64,000 bases of DNA from Amycolatopsis sacchari (GCF_900114035.1 NZ_FORP01000032.1:1-64000), one strand, 5' to 3'. Positions 45,656 through 55,871 are shown, counted from the stretch's first letter. Notes: generated by a model from the letters alone, not told the origin. Translations and numbers: made by a program.

Positions 45656-48406
45656 TCAGTCGGAATCCGAGGACGGGATGTACGCGCCCGGCACCTGCTC
45701 CGGGGCGTAGATCCGGTCCTCACCCGGGTACGGCTGCGCCCACCCGTGCGTCTGGTACCACGTGAAGTGGTCCATCTGCGCGGGGTTGGCGTAGTCGGCC
45801 ACGGCGTCCGGGCCGGTCAGGCGCTGCCGCGCCTGCCAGGCCTGCCACTGGGCCGCCACCTGCTGCTTGTCCGCCGGCACCGTGGCCGACGGCTGGACGG
45901 CGGCGTCCTGCGGCGCGACGACGTCCGGGCCGCACGTCGGCTGCGGCGAAACGCCCAGCGTCAGCGAAGTCCGGTTCGGCACCGCCGTGAACGGGGTGAA
46001 GTCCGGCTTCGCCGTGAAGGCCGTGCTCATCGGCGTGGCCGCGCTGTCCTTCTGGTTCATCGGCTTGATGCCGAGGATCTGCTCGATCGTGCGGATCATG
46101 GTGATCTGCGAGTAGTACCGGCTGTCCACGACCCCGTGCTGCGCGTACGGGCTGATGATCTGCACCGGCGCCCGGTGCCCGTCGACGTGGTCCAGACCGG
46201 CCTGCGAGTCGTCCTCGACGACGAAGATCGCCGAGTCCTTCCAGTACTGGCTGTGCGAGATGGTGTCGACGATCTGGCCGAGCGCCAGGTCGTTGTCGGC
46301 CACCTGCGCGGCCGCGTTGGCGGGCCCGCCGGTGTGGTCGCTGGACAGCCAGAACATGTTCAGGTCGGCCGGGCCGTTCTTCTCGAAGTCCTGCTTCCAT
46401 ATCTGGTACCGGTAGATGTCCGGCACCGACGTGTCGAACTTCGGGAAGCCGGGCACCGACACGGAGTTCAGCGACGGGATCGGCGACGACGAAACCAGCG
46501 GGTAGGCGGTGTTCTGCCCGGTCGCCGCCATGTTCTTGGTGTCGCAGTACAGGTTCTGCCACGTCGCGGCCGCGGGCTTGGTCAGGAACTGGTGGAACTC
46601 CCCGAAGTCCCGCACGGTCCTGCCCGCCGCCTGCGCACCGGTCCACAGGAAGCCGGAGCTCTGGTGGCCGAGCGCGTCGTCCTCGGTGTCGTAGCTGCGC
46701 AGGTACTCACCGGCCGAGGACTCGGTGTACTCGGGGTTGTCGGCCTGCATCAGCCAGTTGTGCCCCTCGGCCGAGTTCGTGCCGATGTCGTAGGTGTTGT
46801 CGTAGAGCCCGAACTGCCGCTCCAGCGCGTGCTGGTTCGGGGTCACGTTCTCGCCGAACTGCGCGAGCGCCGCGTCGCCGTTGCCGCGCGGGTCGTCGCC
46901 GAAGAGCTGGTCGTACGTCCGGTTCTCCTTGACCACGAGGAAGACGTGCTTGATGGTCGAGGGGTCGCCGAGCTTGTCCGGCACCGGAACCGGCTTCTTG
47001 GCGCCCTTGCCGTTGGCCACCCGCACCGAGTTGGGCGTCCACCCGTTCTGCTGGAAGACCTTGGCGGTGTAGCCGTGGATGGCGCCGTCGTTCGGCAGCC
47101 GGAACCGCTGCACGCTCGACGTGGTGTCGTGGGTCGTGTGCCCGGCCGCCGTCGTGGGGCGCAGCGCGTCGATCCCGCGGGTGTTGGAGACCACGACGTC
47201 CTTGCCGACGGTCGTGATCGCCGTCGGGAAGTAGTCCGTCGGCAGGAGTCCGACGTAGCTCACCGGCTCCTGCGCGCGGCTGTAGCGGTACACCGCCACA
47301 GCGTTGGCGCGCCCGAGCGTCACCAGCAGGTGCCCGTCGTCGGTGAGGGTGATGCCGTCCGGCTCGTAGCCGACCGTCGCCTCCGGCCACGGCTGCGTCG
47401 CGATGGTCTGCACCACCTTGTCGCGGCCGGTGTCGATGACGGACACGGTGTTGCTGTTGGTGTTGGCGACGAACAACGCACCGTTCTTGGCGTAGAGCGC
47501 CGTCGGGTGCAGGCCGACGTCGATGCTCCTCGGCGCGGCCGCGGGGTTCGCCAGGTCGATGACGCTGACCGTGCCGGTGGTGGTGGCGCCGGTGAACGGG
47601 TCGGCGGGGACCTGCGTGCCGTAGGAGTTCAGCGTGCTGTCGCCGGGACCGGCCGGGCGCCCGCCTTCGTTGCTGACGTAGAGCTTGTTCCCGACGCGCG
47701 CCAGGTCACGCGGGGCGTTGCCCACGGCCCAGCTCCGCTGGACCGCGCCGGTCGCCGCGTCGAGGGCGACCACGCGGTTCTGCCCGTTCACCGCGGAGTA
47801 CACAGTGGACCCGTCCGGCGAGAACAGGGCCTGGGCCACGAGCGCGTGCTTGTCACCGTCGGCCGGGATCTTGATCGACGTCGGGTTGGCGACGGTGCCG
47901 TCGGGGTTCACCGTGAACCTGGTGTAGCCGTCGGTCTGCGCCATCCAGAGCGTCTTGCCGTCCGGGGAGTACGTGGGCCCTTCCTGGCCGACGTCGTTCC
48001 CGCTGATCTTGAGGTTCGCCGTCGCGGAGTTGCCGACGAGCTGCTGCACCTTCCAGTTCTTCAGGTCGACGATGGTGAGCGCGATCCCGCCGTCCGTCGT
48101 CAGCGCGGCGAGGTGACCGCCGTCCGGGCTCACCGCCGACGCCATGATCTTGCCGTTGTTCACGACGAGGCGATCGCCGATCGGGTCGATGTACTGGTCG
48201 CTGGAGACGACCTGGCCCTTGTCGGTGAGCTGGCCGACGTGCTCGTCGCCGAACTGCTGCGTCGAGGCGGCGCCGACACCGCCACCCACCGCGACGAGCG
48301 CGAGGGTGGTGGTGCCGGCGGTCGCGAGGCGCACGCGACCGCCGCGGTGCGCGAGGAGGCGGGGTTTCGCCTTCCCGGCACGCCGTCTGCGGCGTGTTAC
48401 CTGCAT
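45656..48406 (-). CDS. Exported beta-propeller phosphoesterase (acid phosphatase/phospholipase C superfamily)
   Basis: 916 residues. An N-terminal arginine-rich segment and hydrophobic stretch TAGTTTLALVAVGGGVGAAS (residues about 29-48) form a signal or anchor. Residues 60-470 hold YVTN/YncE-type propeller repeats such as ASAVSPDGGHLAAL, TYSPDGKTLWMAQ, ALFSPDGSTVYSA and GNKLYVSNEGG. Residues 480-820 form the phosphoesterase domain with HVFLVVKENRTYDQLFGDDP, EGHNWLMQADNPEY and metal-site histidines in DDSQAGLDHVDGHRAPVQII. This two-domain plan is known from secreted actinobacterial phosphatases. It follows the ABC exporter on the same strand by only four bases, so the exporter may serve it or its product. 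Confidence 0.87.
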   Translation of the reverse strand: MQVTRRRRRAGKAKPRLLAHRGGRVRLATAGTTTLALVAVGGGVGAASTQQFGDEHVGQLTDKGQVVSSDQYIDPIGDRLVVNNGKIMASAVSPDGGHLAALTTDGGIALTIVDLKNWKVQQLVGNSATANLKISGNDVGQEGPTYSPDGKTLWMAQTDGYTRFTVNPDGTVANPTSIKIPADGDKHALVAQALFSPDGSTVYSAVNGQNRVVALDAATGAVQRSWAVGNAPRDLARVGNKLYVSNEGGRPAGPGDSTLNSYGTQVPADPFTGATTTGTVSVIDLANPAAAPRSIDVGLHPTALYAKNGALFVANTNSNTVSVIDTGRDKVVQTIATQPWPEATVGYEPDGITLTDDGHLLVTLGRANAVAVYRYSRAQEPVSYVGLLPTDYFPTAITTVGKDVVVSNTRGIDALRPTTAAGHTTHDTTSSVQRFRLPNDGAIHGYTAKVFQQNGWTPNSVRVANGKGAKKPVPVPDKLGDPSTIKHVFLVVKENRTYDQLFGDDPRGNGDAALAQFGENVTPNQHALERQFGLYDNTYDIGTNSAEGHNWLMQADNPEYTESSAGEYLRSYDTEDDALGHQSSGFLWTGAQAAGRTVRDFGEFHQFLTKPAAATWQNLYCDTKNMAATGQNTAYPLVSSSPIPSLNSVSVPGFPKFDTSVPDIYRYQIWKQDFEKNGPADLNMFWLSSDHTGGPANAAAQVADNDLALGQIVDTISHSQYWKDSAIFVVEDDSQAGLDHVDGHRAPVQIISPYAQHGVVDSRYYSQITMIRTIEQILGIKPMNQKDSAATPMSTAFTAKPDFTPFTAVPNRTSLTLGVSPQPTCGPDVVAPQDAAVQPSATVPADKQQVAAQWQAWQARQRLTGPDAVADYANPAQMDHFTWYQTHGWAQPYPGEDRIYAPEQVPGAYIPSSDSD

Positions 48407-48410
48407 GGGG

Positions 48411-49756
48411 TCATCCCTTCGGTGTGGTGGGGAGCAGGTCGACGGTGCCGTCGAACTGCCAGAGCGGGTTCGGTTCGTCCCCGGTGGGGGTGCGCACCTG
48501 GAAGTAGCCGTTCACTTCCTTCGGTCCGTCGCCGTCGGCGACGTACCGCCCGTCCGGGGTCACGTCGAGCTGGTAGATGGCCTGGCCGGTGGCCGTGATG
48601 CCGGGCAGGTGCCAGGAGACGACGCAGCGCCAGTCGTTGCCGGGGCCCTCGGGTGCGACCAGGCCATCGCCCTTGGTGCACGCGGTCGTCGCCGCCAGCT
48701 GCGCCTCGGTGACGTCGGGCCGGTGCAGCTGCTCGGTCTGGAGGCGGTAGAGGTGCGCGAACGCGGTGGAGACCGAGTCCTGCACCTTGTCCTGCTCGAT
48801 CCCCGAAGCGAGCGACGGGATCGAAGCCGCGATGATCCCGACCGTGGCCGCGAGGAGCCCGGCCAGCGGCAGGGCTCCGGCGGTCAGCGCGCGGCGGCCC
48901 GAGCCGTCGTAGGTGTGGCTGGTGAAGTCGCGGCGCAGGAACAGCAGGTACGCCAGCGCCGTCGCGACCACCGCCCACACCAGGCTCACCGCGGTGCTGA
49001 TGAGCAGCGGGCCGAGCGGCGGCGGATCGGTGAACAGGCCGGTCCAGGCGATGAAGCCGTAGCTGGGCAGGGCGAAGCGCACCGCGACGGGCAGCGGCAG
49101 CATCTGCGCGAGGTCCATCGCGAGCGCGACGACCACGGGCAGCAGCAGCCCCATCGGCGACCGTCCGAACGCGACAGAGCCGAGCAGCCCGATCCCCGCC
49201 AGCGCCAGCGTCGGGGCGAGCACGCAGACCCACGAAAGCAGGACCTTCCCCGCCGCGTCACCCGGCGCCAGCAGGTGGCCGTCGAGCCCCGGCAGCGGCT
49301 GGTTCCCCACCGCCGCGAGCCCGCCGACGATCCCGGACACCGCCAGCCCCACCACGAGCAGCAGGATGACGGTGAGGCTGGCCAGCGACTTCGCCACGAA
49401 GATCCGCCGGGACGAGCGGACGGCCACCAGCAGGTGCCGCCAGGTGCCGAGCCGGTCCTCGGCGGCGAAGACGTCCCCGGCGACCAGCGAGGTCAGCAGC
49501 GGGAGCGCGTAGGTGCCAGCGAAACCGAGCAGCACCAGCGGTCCGGCCCAGCCGGTGGCGTGCATCCAGCGGCCGAACGTGGTGTCGGTGGGCAGCGAGC
49601 TCTGCTGGCTCACCAGCGCGACGAAGACGGCGGGGGCGAGCCAGCAGGCGATGACCAGCAGCCGGATCCGCCACTGGGCCAGCAGCTTGACCAGTTCGAA
49701 GCGGTACCCGCGGGTGACGGGAACGGGGCGGGCGGGCGCGTCGGCGACGGTCGCGG

Positions 49757-49760
<4 letters not shown>
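48411..49760 (-). CDS. ABC transporter permease with C-terminal extracytoplasmic domain
   Basis: 449 residues. Six or more membrane helices span roughly residues 30-320 (LLVIACWLAPAVFVALVSQ, VVGLAVSGIVGGLAAVG, AGALPLAGLLAATVGIIAA). The remaining 115 residues (from SIPSLASGIEQDKVQDSV) are hydrophilic, with a cysteine pair (ACTKGD ... WRCVV), and probably lie outside the membrane. It belongs to the ABC-2-type permeases. The ATG overlaps the ATPase stop as ATGA, which fixes the start. Together with the ATPase it forms an exporter next to the secreted phosphoesterase. Confidence 0.83.
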
Positions 49761-50692
<932 letters not shown>

Positions 50693-50729
50693 GAGCCCCT
50701 CTCTTCTCGAGCTGTCAGGAACTTAGGCA

Positions 50730-50826
50730 CAGCAAGTGATGCGGGGAGGGGCAGTCGGTGAACGTTCGCGGAACGGCGGGCGGCTTCCGGCTGTCACCTC
50801 GCTTTACGCCGTTCAAGCACTTGCTG
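50730..50826. repeat. Separated inverted repeat CAGCAAGTG ... CACTTGCTG
   Basis: CAGCAAGTG at 50730-50738 and its exact complement CACTTGCTG at 50818-50826 are 79 bases apart in the divergent region between the ABC ATPase and the response-regulator gene. They could be paired binding sites allowing DNA looping, possibly for that regulator, or chance. Confidence 0.4.
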
Positions 50827-50944
50827 AGAACCGGAAAAAGCGGCCGCAACAGGGATTTTCGACCGCCGCCTGCGGCAGGGTGATCACCGGCGCCCGACGT
50901 GGTGGATGATGGGACTCCGCCCGGCGTGAGGTGAGGTGTTGCGG

Positions 50945-52171
50945 ATGCGGGTCCTGGTCGTCGAGGACGATGACGAACTCCGCCTGACCCTGGCGGATGC
51001 GCTGCGCCGCAGGGGAATCGACGTGGACACCGCCGCCGACCTGCCGGAGGCCGACCGGGCGCTGGCCGCCGGGAGCTACGACTGCGTCGTGGTCGAGCGT
51101 TTCCTGCCCGGCGGTGACGCGCTGGACCACGTGCGGACCCGGTGGGCGGCGGGGTGGCCGATGCCGGTGCTGTTCCTCGTCGAGGGGCAGGCGGTCGGCC
51201 TGGATGTCCTGCGGTCCCCCGAAGAGTACGACTACCTGGTCAAACCGTTCGACCCCGGTGAGCTGGTCGCGAGGCTGCACGGCCTGAGCCGCCGCGCGGC
51301 GCTCCTCGCGCCGGACGTGCTGCGAGCCGGGAGCCTCGAACTCGACCTGGCCCGGTACCAGGTGCACCGCGACGGTGTTCCGCTCACCCTCACCTCCACC
51401 GAATTCGCCGTTCTCGAAGCGCTGATGGCAAGCCAGGACCAGGTGGTGCCGCGCGCCGCTCTGGAGGAACGGCTGCACGGCCAGTTCGACGGCCCCGCCC
51501 TGGACGCCGTGATCGCCCGGCTCCGCACGAAGCTCGGTCCGCCGGCGCGGATCGAAAGCGTGCGCGGGGTCGGGTACCGGCTCCAGGCCACTCCGCCCGC
51601 GGAGACCGTGGGCGAGGTTGGGACGACGTTCCCGGTCACGATCTACCTGGGCGACGAATCCGGCCACGAACGGGTCCAGGCCGCTGTCGAGGACCTGCTC
51701 GACCTGGCCGGGGCCGAAATCGCCGACCGGGACGACCCCGTGCGGGGCTCGTGGTTCCGGCGGATGCGCGCCAGGACACGCGCCGCCGCCACCTCCCGCC
51801 CCGGCCGGGAAGCCGCGGCCGCCGCCGCGCACGTGCTCGACTCGCGTCTCGTGCTCGCCCAGGACGCCACCGTCACCGCGACGATGATGCAGAACCTCGG
51901 GCCGGTGCTCGCCGCACTGCACACGACCAAGGACGCGGTGATCCGGGTGGGCGCCCTGCTCATCGTGAAGGTCGAGTGGACGGTCGCCGTGCACCAGCTC
52001 ACCGCCGCCCAGCAACTCCTCCTCGACCACCACCCGCACCTGCTCACCTCACCCCAGGAGATCCTGACCGCCCTGCGGCCGGACAACGCCTCCGATGCCC
52101 CGCCGCTCCCCGGCCACCACACCGGGCAGCGCGAACGGGGACAGCCGGACGATCCCGCCCTGCCGCGGTGA
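50945..52171 (+). CDS. OmpR-type response regulator with degenerate receiver and extra C-terminal domain
   Basis: 408 residues. Receiver (1-115): acidic pocket EDDD at 7-10, but the phosphoacceptor position is E51 (DCVVVERFLPGGDAL) and the switch threonine is V79; K100 (YLVKPF) is kept. The OmpR/PhoB winged helix follows (about 120-215: LTLTSTEFAVLEALMASQDQ ... SVRGVGYRLQ). Residues 225-395 form an additional helical domain (VTIYLGDESGHERVQAAVED, VLAQDATVTATMMQNLGPVL, VGALLIVKVEWTVAVHQLTA) of a kind I have seen only as an unnamed actinobacterial domain. No histidine kinase is adjacent. It is probably constitutively active or controlled without phosphorylation (inference). Confidence 0.8.
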   Translation: MRVLVVEDDDELRLTLADALRRRGIDVDTAADLPEADRALAAGSYDCVVVERFLPGGDALDHVRTRWAAGWPMPVLFLVEGQAVGLDVLRSPEEYDYLVKPFDPGELVARLHGLSRRAALLAPDVLRAGSLELDLARYQVHRDGVPLTLTSTEFAVLEALMASQDQVVPRAALEERLHGQFDGPALDAVIARLRTKLGPPARIESVRGVGYRLQATPPAETVGEVGTTFPVTIYLGDESGHERVQAAVEDLLDLAGAEIADRDDPVRGSWFRRMRARTRAAATSRPGREAAAAAAHVLDSRLVLAQDATVTATMMQNLGPVLAALHTTKDAVIRVGALLIVKVEWTVAVHQLTAAQQLLLDHHPHLLTSPQEILTALRPDNASDAPPLPGHHTGQRERGQPDDPALPR

Positions 52172-52942
52172 CACTGGTGTGGCTCGAACCCGTGCACAGC
52201 ACGTTCGACTTCGGGCAGGTCAACCTGCTCCTGATGGGCCTGGTCACCGCCGACGTGCTGCTGGCGCGCCGCCGGGCGCGCGGGACCGGAGTCGGACTGG
52301 CGGCCGCGATCAAGCTGACCCCGTTGGCGTTCCTGCTGTTCTTCCTGGTCCGCCGCGACCACCGGGCGCTGGGCACCGCGATCGCCACGTTCGCGGGAGT
52401 GACCGGGCTTTCCTGACTCGTGGCCCCGGACGCGTCGGCGTTACTGGCTCGGCGGCCTCGCGGGCGCCTCCGGTCTCAGCGGTTCCACGTTCCGCACCAA
52501 CCAGACCGTCCTGGCCACCCTGGCCCGCTTCGGGCCCGCGCCGGGCCTCACGACGGCGCCCTGGCTCGGGATCTCCGGCGCCGTCGTGGCGGCTGTCGCG
52601 GTCACCGTGCGCCGCGCCCACCCGGTGGTGGCGCTCCTGCTCAACGCCACCGCCGCCGTGCTGGTCTCCCCCATCTCGTGGTCGCACCACTGGGTGTGGA
52701 TCGCCCCCGCCCTGCTGGCCGCGGTGGGTGCGGTGTTCGTGCTCGCGCCCTTTCGCCACCTGCCTTCCTTCGACCGGCCCGGGCAGGAGTGGCCCCCGGA
52801 CCAGCACTGGATCGGCAACGCCTACGTGCTGACCGGTGTCGTCGCCGTCGTGTCCGCGCTGGTGGCCGCCCAAGCGTCCTCGGCGAACCCGCCGTCCGGC
52901 AGCGACAGCCCTGTGAGCACGGAGGACCCGGGCGCGGGTTGA
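52168..52942 (+). pseudogene. GT87-type mannosyltransferase, 5'-deleted and frameshifted
   Basis: The first frame (to the TGA at 52414-52416) reads VWLEPVHSTFDFGQVNLLLM and GVGLAAAIKLTPLAFLLFFL. A second frame continues PDSWPRTRRRYWLGGLAG, STFRTNQTVLATLARFG and VLVSPISWSHHWVWIAPALL to a stop at 52942. These occur in this order in polyprenyl-phosphomannose-dependent GT87 transferases (STFDFGQ, GIKLTP, NQS, SPISWSHH). The N-terminal half with the catalytic acid is missing, and one frameshift lies near 52405. The fragment begins with a GTGA overlap of the response-regulator stop, so the regulator gene was fused onto it by rearrangement. Confidence 0.75.
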
Positions 52943-52976
52943 GCCCGGCAGCCGGCGCGTGCCAGGCTCGTGCCCC

Positions 52977-53558
52977 GTGATCGACGACTTCGCGAAAGAG
53001 TACCTGCACGGTGATCTGCGAGAGATCCGCGAGACGATGCTCTGGAAGCTCGACGGGCTCGGCGAGTACGACATCCGCCGCCCGCTGACCTCGACGGGAA
53101 CCAACCTCCTCGGCCTGGTCAAGCACCTTTCGGTGTGGGAGTCCCGGTACTTCGGCGAGGTCTTCGGCCGTCCTTTCCCCGAACCCCTCCCCCGGTGGGA
53201 CGACACCGGGGCACGCGGTAGGGACCTGTGGGCGAGCGAGCACGAGACGCGCGAGGAGATCACCGAGCGCTACCGGCGCGTGTGGGAGCACTCCGACGCG
53301 ACGATCACCGAACTCGCCCTCGACGCGCCGGGCCACGTGCCCTGGTGGCCACGCCCGGACGTCCTGCTGTTCAACGTCCTGGTCCACATGCTCACCGAAA
53401 CCAGCAGGCACGCCGGGCACGCCGACATCCTGCGCGAACAGCTCGACGGCGCGACGGGAGTCGCGGCCGGCTACCCGAACACGCAACGCGACGCGGCCTT
53501 CTGGGCAGCACGGCGCGCGGAGGTCGAGCGAGCCGCGAAAGCAGCCGCCGGGCGGTGA
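52977..53558 (+). CDS. DinB-family protein (DUF664-like)
   Basis: About 193 residues, four-helix DinB/YfiT fold. Metal-ligand candidates are the histidines in NLLGLVKHLSVWESRYFGEV and in LVHMLTETSRHAGHADILRE, the typical H...HxxxH pattern of DUF664 proteins. Such proteins are thiol-dependent transferases (mycothiol or bacillithiol) of mostly unknown substrate. The GTG at 52977 starts at IDDFAKEYL, close to the usual family start; no strong ribosome binding site is visible. It stands alone after the GT87 remnant. Confidence 0.8.
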   Translation: MIDDFAKEYLHGDLREIRETMLWKLDGLGEYDIRRPLTSTGTNLLGLVKHLSVWESRYFGEVFGRPFPEPLPRWDDTGARGRDLWASEHETREEITERYRRVWEHSDATITELALDAPGHVPWWPRPDVLLFNVLVHMLTETSRHAGHADILREQLDGATGVAAGYPNTQRDAAFWAARRAEVERAAKAAAGR

Positions 53559-53584
53559 ACGCCGACACGGGCGTCCTTTGTGGA

Positions 53585-54001
53585 CTAAAGGCCGTGTGCC
53601 TCGAGCCAGGCCTGGGCCCTCCTCGGTGACGCCCGGGCCAGCCACGCGTCCTGCACGATCTCGGCCAGCTCGTCGTAGCTGAGCTCGCCGATGCGCGATT
53701 CCCGCAGCAGGACCGAGGGGTGCCCGTCGAAGTGGGGCGTGGTGAAGAACGGGGTCCGCTCGTCGGCGACCAGGGCTTCCTTGTCCGCCTCGGACCCGAC
53801 CCAGAACACGATCACGTCGTCGTAGCGCTCGCCGGTCTCCGGATCCACCGCGTCCGGCCGCGGGTTGCGGAAGAACACGAAGGACCGGCGCCCGACCTGG
53901 TAGACGGGCCTGCCCTGCGAGCCGGGGACGCGCTCCACGTGCGGCATCCCCATCGCCAGGTCGTGCACGTCCTGCACGCGGGCTCTCCTGCCGGTCCCCA
54001 T
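53585..54001 (-). CDS. MmcQ/YjbR family protein
   Basis: 138 residues. The order VQDVHDLAMGMPHVERVPG, GRPVYQVGRRSFVFFRNPR, and TPHFDGHPSVLLRESRIG with the terminal EIVQDAWLARASPRRA matches the MmcQ/YjbR (double-wing DNA-binding-like) family of small proteins with no settled function. It contains few cofactor-type residues. It is convergent with the DinB gene, 26 bases apart. The ATG at 54001 follows a weak site; no alternative start is better. Confidence 0.8.
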   Translation of the reverse strand: MGTGRRARVQDVHDLAMGMPHVERVPGSQGRPVYQVGRRSFVFFRNPRPDAVDPETGERYDDVIVFWVGSEADKEALVADERTPFFTTPHFDGHPSVLLRESRIGELSYDELAEIVQDAWLARASPRRAQAWLEAHGL

Positions 54002-54111
54002 CGCGCGAGTCTAGATCGCCCTCCCGCGACGCGCCTCGACCGGCCCATCTGCGAGATGGCTTCAGATCGGTTCACCGGAAACCCGGTGAAAACGTTCTTG
54101 GGGAGGCCTGG

Positions 54112-54540
54112 ATGACAAAGGTGTCGTGGTGGAATTCGCGCAGCGAAGCGAGCGTTTACGCCGCACTGGGGAACCCGCTGGAGTGGCGCGTCGCCTACCC
54201 CGAACTGTTCCGGCACCTGGGTTTCGATGCCCGCACACGCAGTCCGGTGCTCGACTACGGGCGCGGCCCCGGCCTGGTCGCCTCACACATCGCCGACCAC
54301 TTCTCCTGCGAGGTCGTCGGCTGCGACATTTCCGCCGACATGATCGAACTCACCGAACGGAACTCCGCGCGGCCGGGCGTCCGCTACCCGGAATTGACCG
54401 ATCAGCGCCTCGAAAGTTTTCCGGACGGCTATTTCGACGCCCGGTCTGCACTTTCTTGCTCTGCGTGCTCGCCGATCGGGAAACGCATTCCGGGATAACG
54501 GGGGAAATACACGCGCCCGGGGAACCGATGACCACCCGCC
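54112..54540 (+). pseudogene. SAM-dependent methyltransferase fragment, frameshifted and truncated
   Basis: The start MTKVSWWNSRSEASVYAALG and motif I VLDYGRGPGLVASHIADHF are followed by VVGCDISADMIELTERN. Near 54440 the frame changes: PDGYFDARSAL in the first frame becomes VCTFLLCVLADRETHSG and ITGEIHAPGEP in the next, which are the motif IV and V regions. The rest of the fold is missing. At 54528 a new start (MTTRLRANGTELDIERKP) resembles the first residues of a hydrolase but also stops making sense after about 20 codons. I interpret the stretch as stumps of two genes. Confidence 0.6.
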
Positions 54541-54589
54541 TCCGGGCCAACGGCACGGAACTCGACATCGAGCGGAAGCCTCCGGGGCA

Positions 54590-54815
54590 ACCGCGAACTC
54601 GTAGCGGTCCGCGACCGCGCGGACGGCGGGGAGTACGTCGTCCAGCGTGGGAACGGCGAGGTACACCAGGCCGGTGATGTTCGTCGAGTAGGCGACCGCT
54701 GATGACGTCGCCCGGCGCGCGCAGCATCGAGACCCCGGTGACGCCCGGGACCTTCGTCAGGTCGTCCGCGGTGCTCAGCCGCGTGATGCGTCCCGGGGCC
54801 CCGGCCTGAGCCTCG
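54590..54815 (-). pseudogene. ATP-grasp protein C-terminal remnant
   Basis: On the minus strand one frame reads PGRITRLSTADDLTKVPGVT then GVSMLRAPGDVIS. Just afterwards another frame reads YSTNITGLVYLAVPTLDDVL PAVRAVADRYEFAV. These resemble the closing strand-helix units of ATP-grasp ligases (GRVxxxxG...PGVxxxxxxxxPGDxV...GYVxxxxxTxxEA). The two halves are joined by a one-base frameshift near 54690 and nothing of the N-terminal ligase remains. It faces the methyltransferase stump, forming a zone of debris before the quinone oxidoreductase promoter. Confidence 0.45.
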
Positions 54816-54829
54816 ACGGCCAGAAAAGC

Positions 54830-54859
54830 GGAGCGCGCTCCACTTGTGCTACGGTGGAG
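54830..54859. promoter_or_regulatory. Palindromes upstream of quinone oxidoreductase
   Basis: GGAGCGCGCTCC (54830-54841) is a perfect palindrome, and CTCCAC (54838-54843) pairs with GTGGAG (54854-54859). They overlap and lie 57-86 bases before the GTG of the oxidoreductase. A regulator is likely to bind here, but none is encoded next to it. Confidence 0.5.
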
Positions 54860-54915
54860 GAACTAACCGAAGCGTAGTCCGTTTACGGTCGCGTGAGCAG
54901 CTCCAGGAGAATCCA

Positions 54916-55863
54916 GTGCCCTTGAACGAACCCACCACGACGAGCCGGGCGGTCCAGTTCGAGTCGTTCGGCGGTCCGGAGCGGCTGCGGCTGCGTGAGG
55001 TCGCGGTGCCGCAGGCCGGGCCGGGGCAGATCCGGGTGCGGGTGGCCGCGGCGGGGTTGAACCCGATGGACTGGTTCATGACCTCCGACCCGGAGACCGC
55101 GGCCCGGTTCGGGTTGCGCCTGCCCTGTGGGTTCGGCACCGACTACGCCGGGACCGTGGACCAGGTCGGTGCCGGGGTGGAGGGCTTCGCGGTCGGGGAC
55201 CGGGTGTTCGGCGGGGTGCTCTCCCGCGCGGTGGCCGACCACGTCCTGGTGGACGTGGCGGGCACCATCGCCGCCGGCGGTGAGGCCTACCACACGCCCG
55301 ACGGGGTGGACGACCGCACCGCGGCCACCCTGACCATCGCCGGCTGCACCGCGGCCGCCGCGGTGGCTGTGGTCAAACCCGGGCCTGGGGACACGGTGCT
55401 CATCGGCGGCGCGGGCGGCGGGGTCGGGGTGTTCGCCGTCCAGCTCGCCCGCCGCGCCGGGGCCCGGGTGATCGGCACCGGCTCCGCCGCCTCGGCCGAG
55501 GCCCTGCGGGCGCTGGGCGCCGAACCGGTCACCTACGGCGAGGGCCTGGTCGAGCGGGTCCGGGCGCTCGCCCCCGAGGGTGTCACCGCGGCCCTGGACC
55601 TGCACGGCACCGACACCGTCCACGCCGCCCGCGCACTCGGCGTCCCCGACCACCGCATCACCACCATCGCCACCCAGATCGACGGCATCACCCCCGCCAA
55701 CGGCGCCAACGGCACCAGCGCCCTCGGCGAGATCGCCACCCTCATCGCCGAAGGCCACCTCCGCGTGCCGATCGCCGCGACCTTCCCCGTCGACCAGATC
55801 CGCCCCGCCGTCGAACTCCAAGCCGCACGCCACGTCCACGGCAAAGTCGTCATCGACCTCTAG
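54916..55863 (+). CDS. NADP-dependent quinone oxidoreductase (MDR family)
   Basis: 315 residues. The N-terminal half has RAVQFESFGGPERLRLREVA and GFGTDYAGTVDQVGAGVEGF; the cofactor motif VLIGGAGGGVGVFAVQLARR is near residue 155. No structural zinc cysteines are present. It reduces quinones or alpha,beta-unsaturated carbonyls using NADPH. The GTG start follows CCAGGAGAATCCA. The gene has higher C at third positions towards its 3' end (runs of ACC and GCC), but nothing suggests transfer. It is followed after eight bases by the feruloyl esterase gene and may be cotranscribed with it. Confidence 0.87.
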   Translation: MPLNEPTTTSRAVQFESFGGPERLRLREVAVPQAGPGQIRVRVAAAGLNPMDWFMTSDPETAARFGLRLPCGFGTDYAGTVDQVGAGVEGFAVGDRVFGGVLSRAVADHVLVDVAGTIAAGGEAYHTPDGVDDRTAATLTIAGCTAAAAVAVVKPGPGDTVLIGGAGGGVGVFAVQLARRAGARVIGTGSAASAEALRALGAEPVTYGEGLVERVRALAPEGVTAALDLHGTDTVHAARALGVPDHRITTIATQIDGITPANGANGTSALGEIATLIAEGHLRVPIAATFPVDQIRPAVELQAARHVHGKVVIDL

Positions 55864-55871
55864 GAGCAACC

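Noticed and set aside
45356-48598. A 1080-codon open frame on the plus strand opposite the phosphoesterase gene.
   Set aside because: It is arginine/valine/glycine-rich without domains and runs exactly antisense to a clear exported phosphoesterase. Such shadows are normal at this GC content.
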